From Leptolyngbyaceae cyanobacterium clean351 (GTDB lineage Bacteria > Cyanobacteriota > Cyanobacteriia > DAIDHW01): 64,000 nucleotides of DNA. Where the stretch lies: the NCBI GenBank assembly GCA_027451865.1, contig DAIDHW010000001.1:806353-870352 (forward strand), read 5' to 3'. How positions within the stretch are numbered: position 1 is the stretch's first letter; each line of letters starts with the position of its first letter. Shown here piece by piece: positions 57,248-64,000 of the stretch. The notes under the pieces were generated by a model. That model saw only the letters and a list, made by a program, of their open reading frames with translations, searched no databases and was not told the origin of the DNA. The translations under genes were made by a program, and so were the position numbers.

Positions 57248-58285
57248 ATGGCGGAAACCCTAGACCAAGAGGCCCTAACTCTCCAGCTGCGCCGCAAGGA
57301 AGGAACTTGGGTGGAGTGGGGGAAAGCCTGTCACCAATTGCAGAAGGCTGGCCACAACCCCCAAGACATCTTTGAGGCGACAGGTTTCGAGCCCATCCAA
57401 CAAAACCAATTAATTGTGGCTGCTCAGGTGTTTAGCTCCCTAGAGCAGGGCGGGGCGCCGACTACGGTCCGAGAGTTTTACCAGCAGCGGGGCAGTGACC
57501 AGCTCTACGAACTAAGAGTTTTACCCCAGGCCGAGCGCTGCCAAGCCGCCGAGTTGCTCTGGCGTAAACAGTTGGGGGTGGAAATGGCCCGGGAGGTGGC
57601 TCGGGCGATCAAAGACTTCTCCCGCACTACTGCGCCGGTTCCAGAGTTTAGCTCAGCGGCCGGTGACATGGTAGCCTATCACTACTGGTGCCTAGCTCAG
57701 CGCCAGTCTGACTTGGCAGAGCGCTCCCGGATGATTGCTCGGGCCCTAAGCTTAGTGGCTACAGAACCTGCCCGTCAGCGCATCGAGGCACTCCTGGCAG
57801 ACCCCACACCAGCCCCCGTGACCCCTGCCCCCTTTTGGCCAGTCTACCGCCCGGACCCGGAGGAGGGCTATCCCCAGCTACTGCCCCTAGTAGGCTGTTT
57901 GCCCCTCACCGAGTCAGATTTGGAGGCGGTCCCCACCCTTGAGAGGCATGGCCCATTCCAATTTGTTACCTCCGTGGGTAAATCCGCTTGGGTAGCGGTA
58001 CCTGGCTGGCCAGTGCTAATGGCAGCTAAGGAGCCAGTGGCGGTCTTAGCGCCTCCCCAAACCCTAGCCGCGGAGCCGGAGGGAGCCCTGCTGGTCATCG
58101 ACCGGGAGGACCGTACCTGGGACCCAGCAGGCTACTTCTTGACCATAGTGGAGGAGGACCTGCAGCTAGACTGGTTTGCGGACCAGCCTTCTGGCCCCCT
58201 CCTGGGGCGGCTGGTCCTCGTGCTGCGGCCTCCGCGGGGCCTTGATTTGGCAGCCCGGGAAGACCTGTGGCAGATCGAAGAGTGA
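57248..58285 (+). CDS. raf1: RuBisCO accumulation factor 1
   Basis: Raf1 is a dedicated chaperone that stabilises RbcL dimers during RuBisCO assembly. The 345-residue protein shows the family layout: an N-terminal helix-turn-helix part (GTWVEWGKACHQLQKAG, FEATGFEPIQQNQLIVAAQVF), a long alpha domain (LRVLPQAERCQAAELLWRKQL, MVAYHYWCLAQRQSDLAERSRMI in pieces), a Pro linker, and a C-terminal beta domain for dimerisation (PFQFVTSVGKSAWVAVPGWPV to DLQLDWFAD). Length is slightly short of the usual 355-360. The RuBisCO genes themselves are not in the window. Confidence 0.95.
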   Translation: MAETLDQEALTLQLRRKEGTWVEWGKACHQLQKAGHNPQDIFEATGFEPIQQNQLIVAAQVFSSLEQGGAPTTVREFYQQRGSDQLYELRVLPQAERCQAAELLWRKQLGVEMAREVARAIKDFSRTTAPVPEFSSAAGDMVAYHYWCLAQRQSDLAERSRMIARALSLVATEPARQRIEALLADPTPAPVTPAPFWPVYRPDPEEGYPQLLPLVGCLPLTESDLEAVPTLERHGPFQFVTSVGKSAWVAVPGWPVLMAAKEPVAVLAPPQTLAAEPEGALLVIDREDRTWDPAGYFLTIVEEDLQLDWFADQPSGPLLGRLVLVLRPPRGLDLAAREDLWQIEE

Positions 58286-58331
58286 CCCTCGCTCCCCAGG
58301 ACTGTTTACAATGGCTTTAAGTATCTAGAGC

Positions 58332-59633
58332 GTGGTTGCTATGGCAGTTTTGGTGGCGATTGTGATCCTGGCCCTGCTAGTGATTGTCCACGAGGCTGGA
58401 CACTTTCTGGCGGCAAGACTCCAGGGAATCTACGCTACCCAGTTCTCGGTCGGTTTTGGGCCGGTGCTGTGGAAGTATCAAGGTCCCCTGACTGAGTACT
58501 CCCTTAGGGCTTTGCCCCTGGGAGGATTTGTGGGTTTCCCTGACGATGACCCGGAGAGCGGCTACGCCCCGGAGGACCCTAACCTGCTGCGTAACCGGCC
58601 CTTGCTAGACCGGGGAATCGTCATCAGCGCTGGGGTAGTTGCTAACCTAGTATTCGCCTACGTCTTACTAGTAGTCCAGTTAGTCGTCCTGGGAGTCCCC
58701 CAAGCTAGCCTGCCGGGTATCCTGTTGCCGGACTTTGTCGCCAAGGTAACGGCTGTCAGCCCAGATATGGCCCAGGCAGGAGTCAGGCCTGGTGATGACC
58801 TCTGGCTAAATGGGCAAGGGGTCAAGATGTCCCTGGCAAATGACCTAGGGCAATTGCTACCAGTGGAGGGTGGCCAACCTGTCACGTTGCATCTTAGTCG
58901 TGAGGGGCAGCCTCTCACGGTCAAGATTCTCCCCCCTGATCGCCAACCCTTGGGGCTGACGGTCCAGGTACCGGTAGCCATAAGGGCAGGCCTAGAGCCA
59001 GGGGATGTCATTCTTGCCGCCGACGGCGTAGTCTTTGGGCCGGCTTTGACCAGCGAAGTTAGGTTCAAGGAATTAATTGGCAGCCACGGCAACCAGCCGG
59101 TCGAGCTCCAGGTGCGCCGGGGTAACCAAGATCTAAGTCTAACTGTTACCCCCCACCTGGACCCCGATGGTCAGGGACGAATCGGCGTGGCCCTGTCTCC
59201 CAACGGTTCTCTGGTCCGTCACCGGCTCCTGAATCCGCTGCAAGTCCTGGTCACCGCCACCAACCAATTCCATAGCACTGTCAACTTGATCTTGGATAGC
59301 CTCGGACAACTGCTGAGTAATTTCCAGGCTAACGCTTCCCAGGTGGCCGGTCCGGTAGGCATCGTCGCCCAAGGAGCCAAGATTGCTCAGCAGGACCCCG
59401 CCAACTTGGTCAACTTCGCTGTTTTAATCAGCGTTAGCTTGGCAATTATTAACATTCTCCCACTACCGGCTCTCGATGGGGGCCAGATGGTCTTCCTCCT
59501 GATCGAAGGTCTCCGCGGCCGTCCCCTGCCAGCCCGGATTCAGGAGGGGGTTATGCAGACAGGACTAGTGTTGCTGATGGGCCTGGGGATGTTTTTGATC
59601 ATCCGTGACACAGCTAATCTGCTCCAGCAGTGA
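58332..59633 (+). CDS. rseP: Site-2 metalloprotease RseP
   Basis: A 433-residue intramembrane M50 protease. The catalytic HEAGH is in the first membrane helix (VIVHEAGHFLAARL), the second ligand site is NILPLPALDGGQ near residue 380, and four membrane helices are present. Two PDZ-like segments lie between (VAKVTAVSPDMAQAGVRPGDDL, and VPVAIRAGLEPGDVILAADG), as in E. coli RseP; many cyanobacterial homologues of about 360 residues have one. The family cleaves anti-sigma factors, so it is a candidate partner for the ECF system at 36.5 kb. The start may be GTG 58332 or ATG 58341. Confidence 0.93.
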   Translation: MVAMAVLVAIVILALLVIVHEAGHFLAARLQGIYATQFSVGFGPVLWKYQGPLTEYSLRALPLGGFVGFPDDDPESGYAPEDPNLLRNRPLLDRGIVISAGVVANLVFAYVLLVVQLVVLGVPQASLPGILLPDFVAKVTAVSPDMAQAGVRPGDDLWLNGQGVKMSLANDLGQLLPVEGGQPVTLHLSREGQPLTVKILPPDRQPLGLTVQVPVAIRAGLEPGDVILAADGVVFGPALTSEVRFKELIGSHGNQPVELQVRRGNQDLSLTVTPHLDPDGQGRIGVALSPNGSLVRHRLLNPLQVLVTATNQFHSTVNLILDSLGQLLSNFQANASQVAGPVGIVAQGAKIAQQDPANLVNFAVLISVSLAIINILPLPALDGGQMVFLLIEGLRGRPLPARIQEGVMQTGLVLLMGLGMFLIIRDTANLLQQ

Positions 59634-60295
59634 TTCCCCCCCAAAAAACTGATTCTGACCATCAGCGCGCCCTAGGGGTCCTAGGACGGTTGTGGCAACT
59701 TTATCCGGACGCCAAATGCAGCTTGAACTACGGCACTCCTGTCCAACTCCTAGTGGCCACCATTCTCTCAGCCCAGTGTACAGACCAGCGGGTTAATCAG
59801 GTCACCCCAGCCTTGTTTGAATGCTTTCCGGATGCGGCGGCCCTCGCCGGGGCTCCCATCGAAGCATTGGAATCCCTAGTACGCTCCACAGGTTTTTATC
59901 GCCATAAGGCGCGCCACATCCAGGGAGCCTGCACCATGATTGTCCAGGAGTTTGGTGGGGAGGTACCCCGCACCATGCCTGAGTTGCTGCGTCTGCCTGG
60001 AGTAGCTCGGAAAACTGCCAATGTAGTTTTGGCGCACGCCTACGGTATCCAAGCTGGGGTGACTGTAGACACCCACGTCAAACGCCTCAGCCGGCGGTTA
60101 GGTTTGACCACTAGTCAAGACCCACGGCGCATCGAGCAAGACCTAATGGCCTTGATTCCCCCGGCGGACTGGGAAAATTGGTCAATTCGACTGATCTACC
60201 ATGGCCGAGCCGTCTGTAAAGCCCGTCAGCCCCAGTGCTACCAATGCGCCCTGGCGGATCTTTGTCCTTCTTATCAAAGACCTAGCCCAGCCTAG
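59630..60295 (+). CDS. nth: Endonuclease III
   Basis: A 221-residue base-excision DNA glycosylase/AP lyase for oxidised pyrimidines. The helix-hairpin-helix motif LLRLPGVARKTANVVLAHAYG contains the catalytic Lys, and VDTHVKRLSRRLGL contains the catalytic Asp. The C-terminal CKARQPQCYQCALADLC gives the [4Fe-4S] pattern C-x6-C-x2-C-x5-C. The start is a GTG overlapping the rseP stop by 4 bp. Confidence 0.96.
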   Translation: MIPPQKTDSDHQRALGVLGRLWQLYPDAKCSLNYGTPVQLLVATILSAQCTDQRVNQVTPALFECFPDAAALAGAPIEALESLVRSTGFYRHKARHIQGACTMIVQEFGGEVPRTMPELLRLPGVARKTANVVLAHAYGIQAGVTVDTHVKRLSRRLGLTTSQDPRRIEQDLMALIPPADWENWSIRLIYHGRAVCKARQPQCYQCALADLCPSYQRPSPA

Positions 60296-60313
60296 ATCCT
60301 CGGGTCCCCCTGG

Positions 60314-60340
60314 TTGCGGCTAGACAAATAGTGCTAGAAT
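60314..60340 (+). promoter_or_regulatory. Possible rpsN promoter
   Basis: TTGCGG (60314-60319) and TAGAAT (60335-60340) are separated by 15 bp and lie 36 bp upstream of the rpsN ATG. The -10 is good; spacing is short, so confidence is limited. Confidence 0.4.
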
Positions 60341-60376
60341 GAGGGGCGCTGTCTAAACACTGCTACCCTGAAACCC

Positions 60377-60679
60377 ATGGCCAAGAAAAGTATGATTGAG
60401 CGGGAAAAGAACCGCCAGGAATTAGTCGAAAAGTACGCCGAGCGCCGCAAGGCTCTCAAGGCGGAATTCGCAGCTGCCAAGACCCAAGGGGAGAAAATGC
60501 GGATTCACCGGCTCATTCAGCAGCTGCCCCGTAATAGTGCCCCCACCCGGCTACGTAACCGGTGCATGGTCACCGGGCGGCCCCGGGGATACTACCGAGA
60601 CTTTGGTCTTTCTCGACACGTGTTACGGGAGATGGCCCACGAAGGTCTGCTACCAGGAGTGGTCAAGTCTAGTTGGTAG
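60377..60679 (+). CDS. rpsN: 30S ribosomal protein S14
   Basis: A 100-residue S14 of the long, zinc-free type: [21 protein letters not shown], a central basic region, and the conserved [30 protein letters not shown] (in pieces) ending GVVKSSW. Its location outside the main ribosomal operon is normal for cyanobacteria. Confidence 0.98.
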   Translation: MAKKSMIEREKNRQELVEKYAERRKALKAEFAAAKTQGEKMRIHRLIQQLPRNSAPTRLRNRCMVTGRPRGYYRDFGLSRHVLREMAHEGLLPGVVKSSW

Positions 60680-60726
60680 AAGGATTTGGACTGAAGGTAT
60701 TTAGCCTGTGAGTACTGCTAACCCCT

Positions 60727-61608
60727 GTGAATAATCGGCGCCGTTGGATCTTAGCCATCATTACTGGCTTTGGTTTTTTAAGCTTTGTGGGCTTTTCGGT
60801 GCTCCCCCTCCTCCTCGCCCCTGCCCATCCTAGCTCCATTAGCCCTAGCCCCGCTGCTTCGGTAGCCCCCTCTCCGGCACCAACTCAACCGGTCAATCTA
60901 GCCGCTGAGGCTCAGGCTTGGGAGGACGTACTCCGGCGTGACCCCCACAACGTCATTGCCCTAGAGAACCTAATCCAAACTCGCCTGCAGTTGCTTACCC
61001 AGATGGCCCCGGGCCCTGAGAGTCTCAAGGTAGAGCGCAGTCTGATTCCTCCCCTGCAGGAGCTCGCCCAGTTGCAGCCCCAGGAGCCTGCCTACCAAGT
61101 CTTGCTTGCCCAAACCCAGGAGCGAGTCGGGGAAAGGGACCAAGCCGCCGAAACCTACCAGGCAATTCTCAAGGCCCAACCTGATAATCTCCAGGCTCTG
61201 GCCGGGTTTGCGGAGCTGCTTTTACATCAACAGCGGCCCGAGGCAGCAATTGCCATGCTCCAAAAAGCCATCAAACAGGGGGAGGCTGCTAACCAAGCCC
61301 AGGCCAACAGCGTCAATGTCAATATGATTCGGGTTTATCTCGGCCAGGTTTACGCCGCCGACCACCAGGACCAGGCGGCCATCAATACCTTCGACGAGGC
61401 GATCAAGGCCCAACCGGAGGACTTCCGGCCCCTATTTATGAAGGCCCAAGTCTTGGCCCTAGAGCACAAAACCGACGAAGCGCGTGCCCTCTACGCTGCT
61501 GCTTTGGCCTTAGCTCCGGCCCAGTATAAAGACCAAATTCAGGCGGCTTTGGCGGCCCTGATGCCCCCCGGAAACGCCCATCCTTCCCCAACCCCTTCCC
61601 CCTCCTAG
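60727..61608 (+). CDS. Membrane-anchored TPR protein
   Basis: 293 residues: an N-terminal membrane anchor (WILAIITGFGFLSFVGFSVLPLLLA), a Ser/Pro-rich spacer and then tetratricopeptide repeats from about residue 55 to 280 (AQAWEDVLRRDPHNVIALENL, AAETYQAILKAQPDNLQALAGF, AINTFDEAIKAQPEDFRPLFM, with the Tyr/Ala/Pro pattern). The C-terminus is Pro/Ser-rich. It starts at GTG 60727. TPR proteins of this kind act as scaffolds in photosystem or envelope assembly in cyanobacteria, but the partner is unknown. The ccmK-like gene follows at 65 bp. Confidence 0.88.
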   Translation: MNNRRRWILAIITGFGFLSFVGFSVLPLLLAPAHPSSISPSPAASVAPSPAPTQPVNLAAEAQAWEDVLRRDPHNVIALENLIQTRLQLLTQMAPGPESLKVERSLIPPLQELAQLQPQEPAYQVLLAQTQERVGERDQAAETYQAILKAQPDNLQALAGFAELLLHQQRPEAAIAMLQKAIKQGEAANQAQANSVNVNMIRVYLGQVYAADHQDQAAINTFDEAIKAQPEDFRPLFMKAQVLALEHKTDEARALYAAALALAPAQYKDQIQAALAALMPPGNAHPSPTPSPS

Positions 61609-61672
61609 GGAATTGCCAAAAGCATCCCCCATCAGCAAATATAGAGGCAGTATTGCCTTTGAGGAATTGTCC

Positions 61673-61975
61673 ATGCCGGTTGCTGTTGGAATGGTGGAGT
61701 CTCGGGGGCTACCACCGACCCTTGCTGCTGCAGATGCCATGTGCAAGGCGGCTCGTGTTACCCTGGTCAGTCTGGAAAAACTCAGTGGGGGTTACTACAC
61801 GGTATCGGTGCGCGGCGATGTGGCAGAGGTGAAAATTGCGGTAGCGGCAGGCGTGGAGGCTTCACGCGGCTGTCGAGCATACGTAGAGAAGACCCTTTGG
61901 TGTTCATCCCACGTCATTCCCCGGCCAGCGGAGAATGTGGTGGCAGTACTACCCATTGATTTTCCGAGCAGCTAA
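61673..61975 (+). CDS. ccmK: CcmK-type carboxysome shell protein (variant pore)
   Basis: A 100-residue single BMC-domain protein whose hexamers tile the carboxysome shell. The start at ATG 61673 (MPVAVGMVESRG) matches CcmK N-termini and has GAGGA 7 nt upstream. AADAMCKAARVTLVSLEK and VRGDVAEVKIAVAAGVEA are diagnostic. The pore loop reads KLSGG (36-40) where CcmK1/2 have KIGSG, and the helix after residue 62 is diverged (RGCRAYVEKTLWCSSH). It is therefore a minor-type CcmK (like CcmK3-6) rather than the main facet protein. It lies away from a ccmKLMNO cluster and is translationally coupled to a small membrane protein gene. Confidence 0.9.
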   Translation: MPVAVGMVESRGLPPTLAAADAMCKAARVTLVSLEKLSGGYYTVSVRGDVAEVKIAVAAGVEASRGCRAYVEKTLWCSSHVIPRPAENVVAVLPIDFPSS

Positions 61976-62184
61976 TGGTACTCAAGGTCTGGCTGGGGCT
62001 TTTTTTTGGCCTCTTTGCCCTGGTGGAACTTTACCGCTGGCTGGAGAGCCTATCCTTGTCAATGCCAGCCTACGTTCTGGCAGGGGGAGGATTAGCAGTG
62101 CTCTCTAACCCACAGGTGAGGTCCTACCTGTGGCACCAGGTTAAACCCCCGCAAATTACCGGTCGCCCCCCCGAACAGGACTAG
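61975..62184 (+). CDS. Small membrane protein downstream of ccmK
   Basis: 69 residues with two hydrophobic segments (VWLGLFFGLFALVELY and PAYVLAGGGLAVLS) and a polar Pro-rich tail. The ATG overlaps the ccmK stop (TAATG), so translation is coupled. I do not know the family. It also lies 8 bp before the next conserved gene. Confidence 0.7.
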   Translation: MVLKVWLGLFFGLFALVELYRWLESLSLSMPAYVLAGGGLAVLSNPQVRSYLWHQVKPPQITGRPPEQD

Positions 62185-62192
62185 TTACTCCT

Positions 62193-62720
62193 ATGACCTC
62201 AGGCCCTCTAAACTTTGAACAGGCTCTCGAGACTAGCCAGGACCTACTAGACCAGTGGTCAAGCGGGGCATTGCCCCCCGGGGAGTTCACCAGAGCCATT
62301 GCAGAACTAGTGGCTACAGAACCGGGGGCGCGGGGGTTTTTCGTCAACTACTTGACTGATGGGCCGGAAAACCAGAACCCGGAATTGGTCCTCCCAGCCC
62401 TGCGTCAGGCACCGGAAGTAATAGTCCCCCTGCTGGTAAAAAACTTAGCCATGTCTCGGGCTATGGCGGTCATCCACCGCCGCCAGGGAGATGCTAACCA
62501 AGCTGCCCAGTCAGACCGGGTGTGTTGGCGGTCCCAAGCCCTCCTAGAGGCCCTCCGACTGCCCCTAGTGAGCACCCACCTGCAAGCGCTGTTCGAGAGT
62601 GCAACCAGTGGTCAGGGAAGTTACCAGGACTTCCTTGACCGGTGGGGATACGACCAGGGCCAAAGGGAGTGCATCGCCCACGTGTGCACCCGGGTATTAG
62701 GGCACCTGAGCGCCAGCTAG
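62193..62720 (+). CDS. Conserved cyanobacterial hypothetical protein
   Basis: 175 residues, all helical, soluble. The central region GARGFFVNYLTDG, VIVPLLVKNLAMSRAMAVIHRR and the C-terminal YQDFLDRWGYDQGQREC resemble a family present in most cyanobacteria with no known function. It is the last gene of the TPR-ccmK block and overlaps the convergent PLP-enzyme gene by 4 bp. Confidence 0.75.
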   Translation: MTSGPLNFEQALETSQDLLDQWSSGALPPGEFTRAIAELVATEPGARGFFVNYLTDGPENQNPELVLPALRQAPEVIVPLLVKNLAMSRAMAVIHRRQGDANQAAQSDRVCWRSQALLEALRLPLVSTHLQALFESATSGQGSYQDFLDRWGYDQGQRECIAHVCTRVLGHLSAS

Positions 62721-63940
62721 CGGATCGCTGCCACAGCAGCCTCTAAGCCTAGGGCCACATGGGTCCAGTGGGTCCCCCCCTGGTAAAACACCCGATAGGG
62801 GGGGCGCAGGGGTCCGTCCGCTGACAACTCAGAAGTACTGCCGTCGACAAAGGTACCTCCAGCCATGACCAACTCGCTCTCGTAGCCGGGCATTGCCCCT
62901 GGCACCGGGTCAAGGTAGGCACCTACCGGCGAGCAGCTTTGAATTGCACGACAAAAGGCAACTAGTTTTCGACTCGATCCTAGTTCAATGCCTTGAATCA
63001 CGTCTCGACCGGGAGCACGGGGGGGGGGATTGACTGGGTAACCGAGGCGATGAAATACCTCTGCACTTAAGTAGGTACCCTTGAGGGCTTCTCCTACCAT
63101 CTGTGGGGCGAGAAACAAACCCTGAAACAGCAACCGGTTTTGATCTAGGGTTGGTCCGCCGCTGCTGCCAATCCCCGGTGCGGTGAGCCGGCAAGCTGCC
63201 GCCTCTACCAGGGGGGATTGACCGGCCACGTAGCCCCCTGTGGGCACCAGTGTACCGCCAGGATTTTTGATCAAGGACCCGGCCACCAAGTCGGCACCTA
63301 CCGCCGGTGGCTCTCGGTCCTCGACAAATTCCCCGTAGCAGTTATCGACAAAGCAAATCACTTCAGGATTTTGCTGTTTGGCCACTTGAATAATCCGGCC
63401 AATCTGGGCGAGTGTCAGGCTAGGACGCCAGGAGTAACCACAGGAGCGCTGGATCAACACCATCCGGGTCTGAGCTTTCACACCCTCAGCTAAGGCTGGC
63501 CAATTTACCTCTCCCGAGGAGTCTAAGTCTAGCTGACGATAGCTAACCCCAAACTCGGCTAGGGAACCTTGACCTTGACCCCGCAGACCGATCACCTCCT
63601 CGAGGGTGTCGTAGGGGGCTCCAGTTACTGCTAAGAGCTCATCCCCAGGCCGCAGATTGCCAAATAGGGCACAGGCAATCGCGTGGGTACCCGAGACAAA
63701 CTGCAGTCTCACTAGGGCGGCCGGGGCTCCCATCAGCTCAGCGTAGACTCGGTCAAGGGCCAAACGGCCTAGATCTCCGTGGCCATAGCCGGTGGAACCT
63801 GCAAAATGATGACCGCCGAGGTGCTGATTAGCTAGGGCCTTAAGAACTCGGTTGAGATTCTCCTTGACCAACAGGTCAACTTCGCGGAAAATGGGAGATA
63901 GTGTCTGTGCCGCATCTCGGACTGAGTCTGAACTGCTCAT
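62717..63940 (-). CDS. Methionine gamma-lyase/aluminium resistance family PLP enzyme
   Basis: 407 residues of the COG4100 family, annotated variously as aluminium-resistance or cystathionine/methionine lyase-like. Marks are the substrate region HHFAGSTGYGHGDLGR, QFVSGTHAIACALFGNLRPGD, IQRSCGYSWRPSLTL, CFVDNCYGEFVEDREPPAVGADL, and the PLP lysine in GSLIKNPGGTLVPTGGYVAG. All are intact. The in vivo substrate is not established for the family. The start ATG is 60 bp from the right edge, so its promoter is only partly visible. Confidence 0.92.
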   Translation of the reverse strand: MSSSDSVRDAAQTLSPIFREVDLLVKENLNRVLKALANQHLGGHHFAGSTGYGHGDLGRLALDRVYAELMGAPAALVRLQFVSGTHAIACALFGNLRPGDELLAVTGAPYDTLEEVIGLRGQGQGSLAEFGVSYRQLDLDSSGEVNWPALAEGVKAQTRMVLIQRSCGYSWRPSLTLAQIGRIIQVAKQQNPEVICFVDNCYGEFVEDREPPAVGADLVAGSLIKNPGGTLVPTGGYVAGQSPLVEAAACRLTAPGIGSSGGPTLDQNRLLFQGLFLAPQMVGEALKGTYLSAEVFHRLGYPVNPPPRAPGRDVIQGIELGSSRKLVAFCRAIQSCSPVGAYLDPVPGAMPGYESELVMAGGTFVDGSTSELSADGPLRPPYRVFYQGGTHWTHVALGLEAAVAAIR

Positions 63941-64000
63941 GGTGCTCCACTAGAAATCAAGGCCAACTGAAGATCGGCAGCCCACAGCCACATTCCAATA

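Overview
The window is chromosomal DNA from a cyanobacterium. The diagnostic genes are a phycobilisome core-membrane linker (apcE), the cyanobacterial split-type ATP synthase operon with a b' subunit, RuBisCO accumulation factor 1 (raf1), a CcmK-type carboxysome shell protein, vipp1, the GlpX-type Calvin-cycle bisphosphatase, DUF2808 and Ycf46 proteins, and a gas vesicle operon. The DNA is moderately GC-rich except for one AT-rich patch. ApcE carries four linker repeats, which predicts a five-cylinder (Anabaena-type) phycobilisome core. I do not commit to a genus.

Layout. 1-3.9 kb: gas vesicle genes gvpA-gvpC-gvpN (gvpN runs off the left edge) and a Cdc48-like double AAA ATPase, then tRNA-Lys. 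3.9-7.8 kb: accessory stretch with a metal-binding lipoprotein, an orphan IS1 InsA-like zinc-ribbon gene, a small repeat protein built from the 5' end of vipp1, a decayed low-GC IS4-type transposase and a small secreted protein. 7.9-26.6 kb: mostly housekeeping genes (gatB, rne-rnhB, vipp1, thioredoxin, aminotransferase, tRNA-Gly, moeB, thiO, a sugar-nucleotide transferase, sepF, HU, mobA-hemA-glpX, ybaB). 26.9-33.7 kb: a methyltransferase, then the ATP synthase operon atpI-B-E-F2-F-H-A-G; beta and epsilon are not here, as usual in cyanobacteria. 33.8-36.3 kb: a metal ABC permease and ATPase plus an SDR enzyme. 36.5-41.2 kb: an apparent ECF-sigma operon (sigma, likely anti-sigma, two Spy-like periplasmic proteins, DUF1800, Tat-exported DUF1501) preceded by a textbook ECF-type promoter. 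41.3-46.2 kb: DUF2808 with a fossil duplicate, rpmH-rnpA-PH protein-yidC, yceD, ycf46. 46.2-52.7 kb: AMIN amidase, apcE, SRPBCC protein and a small orphan gene. 53.4-64 kb: LysM/M23 peptidase, cinA, WecA-like transferase, raf1, rseP, nth, rpsN, a TPR protein, a ccmK variant, a small membrane protein and a PLP enzyme.

The most unusual element is at 5.77-6.08 kb. Its first 37 codons align without gaps to the start of the genuine vipp1 at 13.5 kb (about 77% DNA identity by hand count, with leader resemblance), after which it becomes alanine-rich 22-residue repeats instead of the Vipp1 coiled coil. It looks like a locally born protein: a Vipp1 membrane-binding helix joined to LEA/synuclein-like amphipathic repeats. 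The second candidate system is the ECF-sigma/Spy/DUF1800/DUF1501 operon.
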